From positions 36,741 to 100,740 of the forward strand of contig SCMQ01000016.1 of NCBI GenBank assembly GCA_005503335.1: 64,000 nucleotides of DNA. Reading direction: 5' to 3'. Of this stretch, positions 57,249-64,000 are shown piece after piece. The notes under the pieces are model-generated. The model was not told the DNA's origin. It was given only the letters and a program-made list of their open reading frames with translations, and searched no databases. The translations under genes were made by a program, and so were the position numbers. Within the stretch, counting starts at the first letter, position 1. Each line of letters begins with the position of its first letter. This DNA is from Comamonadaceae bacterium 2FH (GTDB taxonomy: Bacteria > Pseudomonadota > Gammaproteobacteria > Burkholderiales > Burkholderiaceae_C).

Positions 57249-58493
57249 TCAGACGCGCTTGAACACCAGGGTGCCGTTCGTGCCGCCGAAGCCGAAGTTG
57301 TTCTTCACCGCCACATCGATCTTCATGTCCCGCGCGGTGTTGGCGCAGTAGTCCAGGTCGCATTCCGGATCCTGGTTGAAGATGTTGATGGTCGGCGGGC
57401 TCTTCTGCTGGTGCAGCGCCAGCACCGTGAACACGCTCTCGATGCCGCCCGCGCCGCCCAGCAGGTGGCCGGTCATGGACTTGGTCGAGTTCACCACGAT
57501 TTTCTTGGCGTGGTCGCCCAGGGCGGCCTTGATCGCGTTCGACTCGTTGATGTCGCCCAGCGGGGTCGAGGTGCCGTGCGCGTTCAGGTAGTCGACCTGG
57601 TCGGCATTGACGCCGGCATTGCGCAAGGCGTTGACCATGGCGCGGCGCGGACCGTCCATGTTGGGCGCGGTCATATGGCCGGCGTCGGCGCTCATGCCGA
57701 AGCCCGCCAGCTCGGCGTAGATCTTCGCGCCGCGCGCCTTGGCGTGTTCGTACTCCTCGAGCACCAGCACGCCGGCACCCTCGCCCAGCACGAAGCCGTC
57801 GCGGTCCTTGTCCCAGGGGCGCGAGGCCGTGCGCGGGTCGTCGTTGCGCGTGGACAGGGCGCGCATCGCGGCGAAGCCGCCCACGCCCAGGGGCGATACC
57901 GTGGCCTCGGAACCGCCGGCGACCACCACGTCGGCGTCTCCGTATTCGATCATGCGGCCGGCATCGCCGATGCAGTGCAGGCCCGTGGTGCAGGCCGTGA
58001 CGATGGCGATGTTCGGCCCCTTGAAGCCGAACTTCATCGACACATGGCCGGAAATCATGTTGATGATGGACGCCGGCACGAAGAACGGCGAGATCCTGCG
58101 CGGACCGCGGTTCGTCAGCTCGGCATGGGTCTCCTCGATCATCGGCAGACCGCCGATGCCCGAGCCGATCACGCAGCCTATGCGCGTGGCCTGCTCTTCA
58201 CCCAGGGCCTCTCCGGTGGGCAGGCCGGCGTCGGCCACGGCCTGGGCCGCAGCGGCGATGCCGTAGTGGATGAAGGTGTCCATGGTCCGCGCCTCTTTGG
58301 CGGAGATGTAGGACTCCAGGTCGAAACCCTTGACCTCGCCGGCGATCTTGCAGGCGAAGTTCGTGGCATCGAACTTGGTGATCAGGTCGATGCCGGAATT
58401 TCCAGCCAACAGGTTGGCCCATGCATCGGCCACCGTGTTGCCCACGGGGCTGATGCATCCCAAACCCGTTACAACAACGCGGCGCCGGGTCAT
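57249..58493 (-). CDS. fabF: 3-oxoacyl-[ACP] synthase II
   Basis: 414 residues. It elongates acyl-ACP with malonyl-ACP in fatty-acid synthesis. Cys168 ([12 protein letters not shown]) is the nucleophile; the two His lie in [11 protein letters not shown] (~305) and the [13 protein letters not shown] region (~340). Start [19 protein letters not shown]. Its ATG at 58493 overlaps the stop of the small ORF in the 171-bp repeat (58490-58672), which separates it from acpP. Confidence 0.97.
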   Translation of the reverse strand: MTRRRVVVTGLGCISPVGNTVADAWANLLAGNSGIDLITKFDATNFACKIAGEVKGFDLESYISAKEARTMDTFIHYGIAAAAQAVADAGLPTGEALGEEQATRIGCVIGSGIGGLPMIEETHAELTNRGPRRISPFFVPASIINMISGHVSMKFGFKGPNIAIVTACTTGLHCIGDAGRMIEYGDADVVVAGGSEATVSPLGVGGFAAMRALSTRNDDPRTASRPWDKDRDGFVLGEGAGVLVLEEYEHAKARGAKIYAELAGFGMSADAGHMTAPNMDGPRRAMVNALRNAGVNADQVDYLNAHGTSTPLGDINESNAIKAALGDHAKKIVVNSTKSMTGHLLGGAGGIESVFTVLALHQQKSPPTINIFNQDPECDLDYCANTARDMKIDVAVKNNFGFGGTNGTLVFKRV

Positions 58494-58500
58494 ACCACCG

Positions 58501-58671
58501 CCCCCACGCTTGCCACTTTGTGAGCTGCGCTGGGCTCGCGCAACGTCCGTGCGCGCAGCTGTACAGTGAAGCGAGCCCATGCCGGGCCTACGCTATGCAC
58601 GTTCCGAGGCATGACGCTTCGGCCCGGCCCCGAGGGGGCCTTCGCGCCTTGGAGCGGTCCAGCGGCACTCA
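58501..58671 (-). repeat. 171-bp direct repeat, copy A (acpP-fabF gap), with a coupled 60-residue ORF
   Basis: About 91% identical over 171 bp, without gaps, to copy B at 59753-59923. On the minus strand the repeat contains an open frame at 58490-58672 (GTG start, 60 residues, beginning MSAAGPLQGAKAPSGPGRSV and containing [15 protein letters not shown]). Its TGA stop overlaps the fabF ATG (ATGA), and its GTG lies 4 nt after the acpP stop. No family was recognised. A GGCCCC-CTC-GGGGCC hairpin lies inside. It may be a real small protein or a dispersed intergenic repeat that keeps an open frame. Confidence 0.7.
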
Positions 58672-58676
58672 CGGAA

Positions 58677-58946
<270 letters not shown>

Positions 58947-58998
58947 TTACCCGCCGCCCGGAACCTCCCCGTCGCGGCCGGCTCGCAGCCTGTCGGCC

Positions 58999-59748
58999 TC
59001 AGGCCATGAACATGCCGCCGTTGACGTGCAATTCCTGGCCCGTCACATAGGCGGCCTGAGGACTCGCGAGGTAGGCCACGGCATGCGCGATGTCGGCCGG
59101 CTTGCCCAGGTGGCCCAGCGGGATCTGGCCCAGCAGCGCCTTTTGCTGCTCCTCGGGCAGGCTGGCCGTCATGTCGGTCTCGATGAAGCCCGGCGCCACG
59201 CAGTTCACCGTGATGTTGCGGCTGCCGAGCTCGCGCGCCAGCGCGCGCGTCATGCCGGCCACCCCGGCCTTGGCGGCCGCATAGTTGGCCTGGCCGGGGT
59301 TGCCCGAGGCGCCCACCACGCTGGTGATGCTGACGATGCGGCCGTAGCGCTGCTTCATCATGGGCCGGATCACGGCGCGGCTCATGCGGAACACGGCCTT
59401 GAGGTTGGTGTCCAGCACCGCGTCCCAGTCCTCGTCCTTCAGGCGCATGGCCAGCATGTCGCGCGTGATGCCGGCGTTGTTGACCAGCACCTGCAGGCCG
59501 CCATGCTCCTTGACGATGGCATCGATCAGCGCCTCGGCAGCCGCCGCGTCGTTGACGTCCAGCTTGGCGCCTCGGCTGCCCGGGAACGCCGCCAAAGCGG
59601 CGCTGATCTTCTCTGCGCCGTCGTCGGAGGTGGCCGTGCCGACCACCTTCAGCCCCTGGCGCGCCAGTTCCTGCGCGATCGCCGCACCGATGCCGCGCGA
59701 GGCACCGGTGACCAGGGCCACCTGGCCTTCGAATTTGATCTCGCTCAT
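58999..59748 (-). CDS. fabG: 3-oxoacyl-[ACP] reductase
   Basis: 249-residue short-chain dehydrogenase that reduces 3-ketoacyl-ACP with NADPH. The cofactor motif is TGASRGIG (14-21) with NNAG at 90-93. The catalytic Ser143, Tyr156 and Lys160 are in IVSITSVVG and ANYAAAKAG. The C-terminal VTGQELHVNGGMFMA is typical of FabG. The ATG at 59748 overlaps the stop of the small ORF in repeat copy B, which separates it from fabD. Confidence 0.97.
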   Translation of the reverse strand: MSEIKFEGQVALVTGASRGIGAAIAQELARQGLKVVGTATSDDGAEKISAALAAFPGSRGAKLDVNDAAAAEALIDAIVKEHGGLQVLVNNAGITRDMLAMRLKDEDWDAVLDTNLKAVFRMSRAVIRPMMKQRYGRIVSITSVVGASGNPGQANYAAAKAGVAGMTRALARELGSRNITVNCVAPGFIETDMTASLPEEQQKALLGQIPLGHLGKPADIAHAVAYLASPQAAYVTGQELHVNGGMFMA

Positions 59749-59752
59749 ATAC

Positions 59753-59923
59753 CCCCCACGTTTGCCACTTCGTGTGCTGCACTGGGCTCGCGCAGCGTCC
59801 GTGCGCGCAGTTGTACAGCGCAGCGAGCCCATGCCGGGCCTGCGCTATGCACGTGCCGAGGCATCACGCTTCGGCCCGGCCCCGAGGGGGCCTTCGCGCC
59901 TTGGGACGGCCCGGCGGCGCTCA
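59753..59923 (-). repeat. 171-bp direct repeat, copy B (fabD-fabG gap), with a coupled 59-residue ORF
   Basis: Second copy of the repeat at 58501-58671. The minus-strand frame 59745-59924 starts with an ATG that overlaps the fabD stop (ATGA) and ends with a TGA that overlaps the fabG ATG (ATGA), so it fills the gap exactly. The 59-residue product matches that of copy A at about five of six positions. Over half of the 16 base differences change the residue, which gives no sign of strong protein-level constraint. Confidence 0.7.
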
Positions 59924-60871
59924 TTGCACAAGTCCCTTCACTTCGGCCAGCGTGGCCGGGTCGAACAGCGCCACGCCGGTCAGTTCGGCGTCGATGCGCC
60001 GGGCCATGCCGGCCAGCACCTTGCCCGGGCCGCACTCGACCACGGTCTTCATGCCGCGCGACTTGATCGCCTGCACACATTCGACCCAGCGCACCGGGCC
60101 GAAGGCCTGGCGGTAGAGCGCGTCGCGGATGCGCTCGGCCTCGCTCTCCACCGCCACGTCGATGTTGTTGAGCACCGGGATCTGTGGCGCGGACAGCGCG
60201 GTGTCCGCCAGCTTCTCGCGCAGCTTCTCGGCCGCGGGCTTCATCAGGCTGGAATGGAAAGGCGCCGACACCGGCAGCGGCAGGGCGCGCTTAGCGCCGC
60301 CCGCCTTGAGCAGCTCGCAGGCCTTCTCCACCGCCGCCTTGCTGCCGGCGATCACGGTCTGCGCCGGATCGTTGAAGTTGACCGCCTCGACCACCTCGGC
60401 GCTGTCCGCACCGAAGCTGGCCTGGGCCTCGGCGCAGCCGGCGATCACCTTCGCGGCCTCCATGCCGAGGATGGCCGCCATGGCGCCCTGCCCCACCGGC
60501 ACGGCCTCCTGCATCGCCGCGGCACGAAAGCGCACCAGCGGCGCGGCCTGCGCCAGCATCAGCACGCCCGAAGCCACCAGGGCCGAGTACTCGCCCAGGG
60601 AATGGCCGGCCACCACGGCCGGCTGGGCGCCGCCCTCGGCGCGCCAGGCGCGATAGGCGGCGACGCCCGCCACCAGCATCACGGGCTGGGTGTTGGTGGT
60701 CAGCGCCAGGGCCTCCTTGGGGCCCTCGTGGATCAGGCGGGCGACGTCCTCGCCTAGCGCGTCGGAGGCCTCCCGCAGGGTGTCACGCACGGCGGGGTGG
60801 TCGCCCCAGGCGTCGAGCATGCCGACCGCCTGCGAGCCCTGGCCCGGAAAGACAAAAGCAAACGAAGTCAT
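59921..60871 (-). CDS. fabD: Malonyl-CoA:ACP transacylase
   Basis: 316 residues. It moves malonyl from CoA to AcpP. FVFPGQGSQAVGM (7-19) and the nucleophile Ser91 in VAGHSLGEYSALVASG mark the family; the catalytic His lies in PVSAPFHSSLM (~205). Its stop overlaps the start of the small ORF in repeat copy B. It follows fabH by 58 nt. Confidence 0.97.
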   Translation of the reverse strand: MTSFAFVFPGQGSQAVGMLDAWGDHPAVRDTLREASDALGEDVARLIHEGPKEALALTTNTQPVMLVAGVAAYRAWRAEGGAQPAVVAGHSLGEYSALVASGVLMLAQAAPLVRFRAAAMQEAVPVGQGAMAAILGMEAAKVIAGCAEAQASFGADSAEVVEAVNFNDPAQTVIAGSKAAVEKACELLKAGGAKRALPLPVSAPFHSSLMKPAAEKLREKLADTALSAPQIPVLNNIDVAVESEAERIRDALYRQAFGPVRWVECVQAIKSRGMKTVVECGPGKVLAGMARRIDAELTGVALFDPATLAEVKGLVQ

Positions 60872-60929
60872 GTGGTTGACCGTATCGATGGTAAGAACAA
60901 TGCGCCCGGCGCGCCGCGGCCGCTATGGC

Positions 60930-61907
60930 CTAGAACCTGAGGAGCACGGCGCCCCAGGTGAAGCCGCCGCCCACGCCCTCGAGCATCAGGGTCTGGCCCT
61001 GCTTGACTTGGCCGGCGCGCACCGCGGCGTCCAGCGCCAGCGGGATCGAGGCAGCCGAGGTGTTGCCGTGCTGGTCGACCGTAACCACTACCTTGTCCAT
61101 CGGCAGCTTGAGCTTGCGCGCCGTGCTCTGCATGATGCGGATGTTGGCCTGGTGCGGGATCAGCCAGTCGATGTCGGCCTCGCTGAGTTCCGCCTTGGCC
61201 AGCGTGGCGCGCGCGGCTTCCTCGAGCACGCCCACGGCCAGCTTGAACACGGCCTGGCCGTCCATCTTGAGCACCGGGTCGCCCAGCACGTTGCCGCCCG
61301 AGACATGGCCGGGCACGCAGAGGATGCCCACATGCTTGCCGTCGGCATGGATGTCGGTCGCCAGGATGCCGGGCCGGTCCGAAGCCTCGAGCACCACGGC
61401 GCCGGCGCCGTCGCCGAACAGCACGCAGGTCGTGCGGTCCTTGAAATCGAGGATGCGGCTGAACACCTCGGCGCCGACCACCAGGGCGCGCGTGGCCGTG
61501 CCGGTCTGGATCATCGCGTCGGCCACGGTGAGCGCGTAGATGAAGCCGCTGCAGACCGCCTGCACGTCGAAGGCCGGGCAGCCCGCCGCGCCCAGCTTGT
61601 GCTGCAGGATGGCAGCCGTGGAGGGAAACACCATGTCCGGCGTGGACGTGGCGACGATGATCAGGTCGATGTCCTGGGCGGCTACGCCTGCGGCAGCCAA
61701 CGCGTTCTTCGCAGCCTCCAGGCCCAGGTCGCTGCTGGCCATCTCGGGCGCGGCGAAGTGGCGCGCGCGTATGCCCGTGCGTTCGACGATCCACTCGTCC
61801 GAAGTCTCCACGCCCTGGGCAGCCAGTTCGGCCACCAGGTCGGCATTGGTCAACCGGCGCGGCGGCAGGTAGCTGCCGGTGCCGGTAATGCGGGAATAAC
61901 GTCTCAT
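60930..61907 (-). CDS. fabH: 3-oxoacyl-[ACP] synthase III
   Basis: 325 residues. It starts fatty-acid synthesis by condensing acetyl-CoA with malonyl-ACP. Cys119 ([14 protein letters not shown]), His in [11 protein letters not shown] (~252) and Asn in [15 protein letters not shown] (~282) form the triad. Start [21 protein letters not shown]. It lies 14 nt after plsX, the conserved plsX-fabH-fabD-fabG-acpP-fabF order. Confidence 0.97.
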   Translation of the reverse strand: MRRYSRITGTGSYLPPRRLTNADLVAELAAQGVETSDEWIVERTGIRARHFAAPEMASSDLGLEAAKNALAAAGVAAQDIDLIIVATSTPDMVFPSTAAILQHKLGAAGCPAFDVQAVCSGFIYALTVADAMIQTGTATRALVVGAEVFSRILDFKDRTTCVLFGDGAGAVVLEASDRPGILATDIHADGKHVGILCVPGHVSGGNVLGDPVLKMDGQAVFKLAVGVLEEAARATLAKAELSEADIDWLIPHQANIRIMQSTARKLKLPMDKVVVTVDQHGNTSAASIPLALDAAVRAGQVKQGQTLMLEGVGGGFTWGAVLLRF

Positions 61908-61921
61908 GAAGGCCTGTTCAC

Positions 61922-62971
61922 TTAATCCAGGCTTGCCGCCGCAGGCAGATCGGGCTGGGCGGCGGCCGCGAGCAGCGGCGCGGCATGCGCGATACGGGCC
62001 TGGACGCGGGCCAGCAAGTTGTTTCGGGCCGCATCATACGCCCGCTTGAGCGCGTACTCAAAAGCCAGGGCGTCGGCCGAGCCATGACTCTTGAACACCA
62101 GGCCGCGCAGGCCGAGCAGCGCCGCACCGTTGTAGCGACGATGATCCATGCGCTTTTTAAGCGCAGATAGGACCGGATAGGCCATCAATCCAGCCATTTT
62201 AGTGAAAATATTGCGCGAGAACTCGGTCTTGAGGAACTCGCCTATCATCGCGGCCAAGCCCTCGCTGGTCTTCAGCGCCACGTTGCCGACGAAGCCGTCA
62301 CAGACCACGATGTCGGTCGTGCCCTTGAAGATGTCGTTGCCCTCGACATTCCCGAAGAAATTGAGATCACCGGAATTCCCTGCAGAACGCAACAGTTCGC
62401 CGGCCTTCTTGATAACCTCATTGCCCTTGATGACCTCTTCGCCGATATTCAGCAGGCCGACCGTGGGATCGTCGTCGCCCTTGAGCACCGAGACCAGGGC
62501 CGAGCCCATCACGGCGAACTGCAGCAGGTGCTCGGCCGTGCAGTCCACATTGGCCCCCAGGTCGAGCACCGTGGTCGCGCCGCCGCGGGCGTTGGGCATC
62601 TGGGTGGCGATGGCCGGGCGGTCTATGCCCTCCACGGTCTTGAGCAGGTAGCGCGCGATCGCCATCAGGGCGCCGGTATTGCCGGCCGAGACGGCCGCCG
62701 CGGCGGCGCCGTCCTTGACCTGCTGTATCGCCACGCGCATGGACGAGTCCTTCTTGCGGCGCAGCGCCACCTCGACCGGATCGTCCATGCTCACCAGTTC
62801 GCTGGCGGCCACGACGCGGGCGCGCGCATGCACCAGACCGCCCAGGGCCTCGGGCCGACCGACCAGCAGCAGTTCCACGTCGGCGTGGCGCTCGAGAAAG
62901 CGCCGGCAGGCATCGAGCGTGACGCGGGGGCCATGGTCGCCACCCATGCAGTCGACAGACAGGGTGATCAT
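61922..62971 (-). CDS. plsX: Phosphate acyltransferase PlsX
   Basis: 349 residues. It makes acyl-phosphate from acyl-ACP for phospholipid synthesis. It begins [40 protein letters not shown] (~93-112), [20 protein letters not shown] and [20 protein letters not shown] (~216-235) are family signatures. It lies between rpmF (109-nt gap with a hairpin) and fabH. Confidence 0.97.
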   Translation of the reverse strand: MITLSVDCMGGDHGPRVTLDACRRFLERHADVELLLVGRPEALGGLVHARARVVAASELVSMDDPVEVALRRKKDSSMRVAIQQVKDGAAAAAVSAGNTGALMAIARYLLKTVEGIDRPAIATQMPNARGGATTVLDLGANVDCTAEHLLQFAVMGSALVSVLKGDDDPTVGLLNIGEEVIKGNEVIKKAGELLRSAGNSGDLNFFGNVEGNDIFKGTTDIVVCDGFVGNVALKTSEGLAAMIGEFLKTEFSRNIFTKMAGLMAYPVLSALKKRMDHRRYNGAALLGLRGLVFKSHGSADALAFEYALKRAYDAARNNLLARVQARIAHAAPLLAAAAQPDLPAAASLD

Positions 62972-63027
62972 GGCGACTCCAGGCGGCGCAAGGCCGCGGG
63001 ACTAAAGGACGGGCGCATCAAAGACAA

Positions 63028-63064
63028 GGGCCCGCGGCTACTTGGAAAGTAGCACCCCGGGCCC
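63028..63064 (-). promoter_or_regulatory. Strong hairpin in the rpmF-plsX gap
   Basis: An outer GGGCCCG/CGGGCCC stem (63028-63034 with 63058-63064) encloses a perfect GCTACTT-GGA-AAGTAGC hairpin. No T-tract follows on the minus strand, so it is more likely an RNA processing or stability element between rpmF and plsX than a terminator. Confidence 0.55.
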
Positions 63065-63080
63065 CGTGCTGACAGCGAGA

Positions 63081-63263
63081 TCAGGCTTCGGACTTGTTCT
63101 TCAGAACCTGACGGCCACGGTAGAAGCCGTTGGGGCTGATGTGGTGACGCAGGTGCGTCTCGCCCGTGGTGGGCTCCACGGCGATGCCCGGCACCGTCAG
63201 GGCGTTGTGCGAACGGTGCATGCCGCGCTTGGAGGGAGACTTTTTGTTCTGCTGGACGGCCAT
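63081..63263 (-). CDS. rpmF: 50S ribosomal protein L32
   Basis: 60 residues, [20 protein letters not shown], then [18 protein letters not shown]: the basic L32 sequence with the zinc cysteines missing, as is usual in betaproteobacteria. It lies between yceD and plsX, the conserved order that links ribosome and lipid synthesis. Confidence 0.97.
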   Translation of the reverse strand: MAVQQNKKSPSKRGMHRSHNALTVPGIAVEPTTGETHLRHHISPNGFYRGRQVLKNKSEA

Positions 63264-63342
63264 GATGGCTCCTTGAAAGCAAATGACGCCGCGCGAAGTG
63301 AAGGCAGCGCAGCCTCTGGTTAAAACGTAATGTGAGTGGGCA

Positions 63343-63377
63343 CGCGCGGCTCAATCCGCGCGAAGCCTGCCATTATA
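63343..63377 (-). promoter_or_regulatory. Probable promoter and leader hairpin of the rpmF-plsX-fab operon
   Basis: On the minus strand a perfect TATAAT (63372-63377) lies 16 bp past the yceD stop; the -35 region is poor. The predicted transcript start, near 63365, is followed at once by a CGCGCGG/CCGCGCG hairpin (63343-63349 with 63356-63362), about 80 nt before the rpmF ATG. It would allow rpmF and the fab genes to be expressed apart from yceD. Confidence 0.5.
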
Positions 63378-63392
63378 GCCCAACGCCTTGAT

Positions 63393-63941
63393 TCAGTTCG
63401 ATTTGTCGCCGCGCAGACGGGCCAGCGCCGCAAACGGATGGGCCTTGGCCTCGGATTCGGCCTCGAAGTCGGCATCCGCCACGGCCAGCCTGGGCTCGCT
63501 GGGGCAGCTTTCATGGCGCGGCACCAGGGGCAGGGCCATCAGCAGCTCGTCCTCGATCAGGGCGGGCAGGTCGAAGGCGCGATCCAGCACCAGCACGTCC
63601 TCCTCGCTCTCGTCATCGAGCGCGGCGGCCGTGGCCTCGTCGGCGACGAAGCGGAACGGGCGCTCCACCTCGACCGCGATCATCACGGCCCCCAGACAGC
63701 GCTGACAGATCAGCGGCAGGCTGACCTGGGCCCGCAGGTGCAGCCAGAGCTGATCGGTGGCGCCGGCCTGCGCGCGGGCCTCGCCACGAGCCGACCAGTT
63801 GACGCTCAGGCCGGCGGGCTCGCCTTTCGATTCGGCCACCAGGCGCGGATAGTCCTGCAGCGGATCCTGCCCCGACAGGCTGGCGCCGTCCTGGGCGAAG
63901 GCCTTGACGTCCAGATGCGCGGCCACAAACTCTTTCTTCAT
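63393..63941 (-). CDS. yceD: DUF177/YceD family protein
   Basis: 182 residues from the ATG at 63941 (MKKEFVAAHLDVKAFAQDG). The core motif LPLICQRCLGAVMIAVEVERPFRFV (~88-112) with its CxxC and the acidic EDVLVLDRAFDLPALIEDELLMALPLVPRH block are diagnostic. A 12-codon longer start is possible. YceD proteins are encoded next to rpmF in most bacteria and are implicated in 23S rRNA accumulation or ribosome assembly. Confidence 0.92.
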   Translation of the reverse strand: MKKEFVAAHLDVKAFAQDGASLSGQDPLQDYPRLVAESKGEPAGLSVNWSARGEARAQAGATDQLWLHLRAQVSLPLICQRCLGAVMIAVEVERPFRFVADEATAAALDDESEEDVLVLDRAFDLPALIEDELLMALPLVPRHESCPSEPRLAVADADFEAESEAKAHPFAALARLRGDKSN

Positions 63942-63966
63942 GGCGGCAGTGTAAGAGAATCGCCGC

Positions 63967-64000
63967 ATGACCGACACCGCCCCCTGCCTCCCTCCCCCGC
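63967..64000 (+). CDS. Start of a divergent gene cut by the window edge (possibly maf)
   Basis: An ATG at 63967 opens MTDTAPCLPPP to the window end, divergent from yceD. In related genomes a Maf-type nucleotide pyrophosphatase gene often lies here. Only 11 codons are visible, so the call rests on position. Confidence 0.35.
   Translation, partial: MTDTAPCLPPP

Overview
The window is high-GC DNA from a betaproteobacterium, most likely Burkholderiales/Comamonadaceae. This rests on three things seen here: the order yceD-rpmF-plsX-fabHDG-acpP-fabF-rpoE-rseA-rseB-degQ-lepA-lepB-DUF4845-rnc-era-recO-pdxJ-acpS-nagZ, Bug/TctC-type solute receptors placed inside acyl-CoA operons, and dense catabolic and LysR content. 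No rRNA, tRNA, CRISPR array, integrase or transposase was seen.

Layout. 1-2.6 kb: a branched-chain-amino-acid-type ABC uptake operon (livM partial, livH, receptor), divergent from a FadR-type GntR regulator with a perfect palindrome between them. 3.7-7.7 kb: a beta-alanine/omega-amino-acid catabolic pair (semialdehyde dehydrogenase and omega-aminotransferase) with a divergent LysR gene. 7.8-9.2 kb: an undescribed pair, a small ubiquitin-fold protein ending in Gly-Gly followed by a five-Asp-box propeller protein. 9.2-22.9 kb: an eleven-gene minus-strand run (FadB-like, thiolase, two unlike acyl-CoA dehydrogenases, CaiB-type CoA-transferase, TctC receptor, acyl-CoA ligase, second TctC receptor, nitronate-monooxygenase-like flavoprotein, EtfB, EtfA). 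It closely resembles pimeloyl/dicarboxyl-CoA beta-oxidation operons, and a divergent LysR gene (22.99-23.9 kb) has a LysR-type operator between the two units.

24.2-41.2 kb is a dense signalling island. It holds a single-domain response regulator, a REC-kinase-REC-REC hybrid, a CheB methylesterase domain without receiver, CheR, and a 2206-residue soluble hybrid kinase with twelve exactly 92-residue HAMP-type repeats. After these come a GAF/degenerate-GGDEF/EAL/REC protein and another response regulator. Divergent from them are a secreted histidine phosphatase and a membrane PAS-GGDEF-EAL protein. One c-di-GMP protein keeps EAL and has lost GGDEF, the other keeps GGDEF and has lost EAL residues. 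No MCP, CheA or CheW is present, so the target of the CheB/CheR pair is open; the HAMP-array kinase is the obvious candidate.

41.3-64 kb is housekeeping: a Lon-substrate-binding-domain protein, lysS, a small membrane protein, then a nearly continuous minus-strand run. That run covers fatty-acid synthesis, the sigma-E envelope stress module with its DegQ protease, lepA/lepB, RNase III/Era/RecO, PdxJ, AcpS and NagZ. Many of these genes overlap by ATGA. Two 171-bp direct repeats sit in the fab operon (acpP-fabF and fabD-fabG gaps). Each encodes the same ~60-residue ORF, coupled by overlapping stop/start codons to its neighbours. Other structured non-coding elements are a 296-bp element with inverted ends between recO and era, a REP-like inverted repeat at 3.65 kb, and an AT-richer stretch between two intrinsic terminators upstream of lepA.
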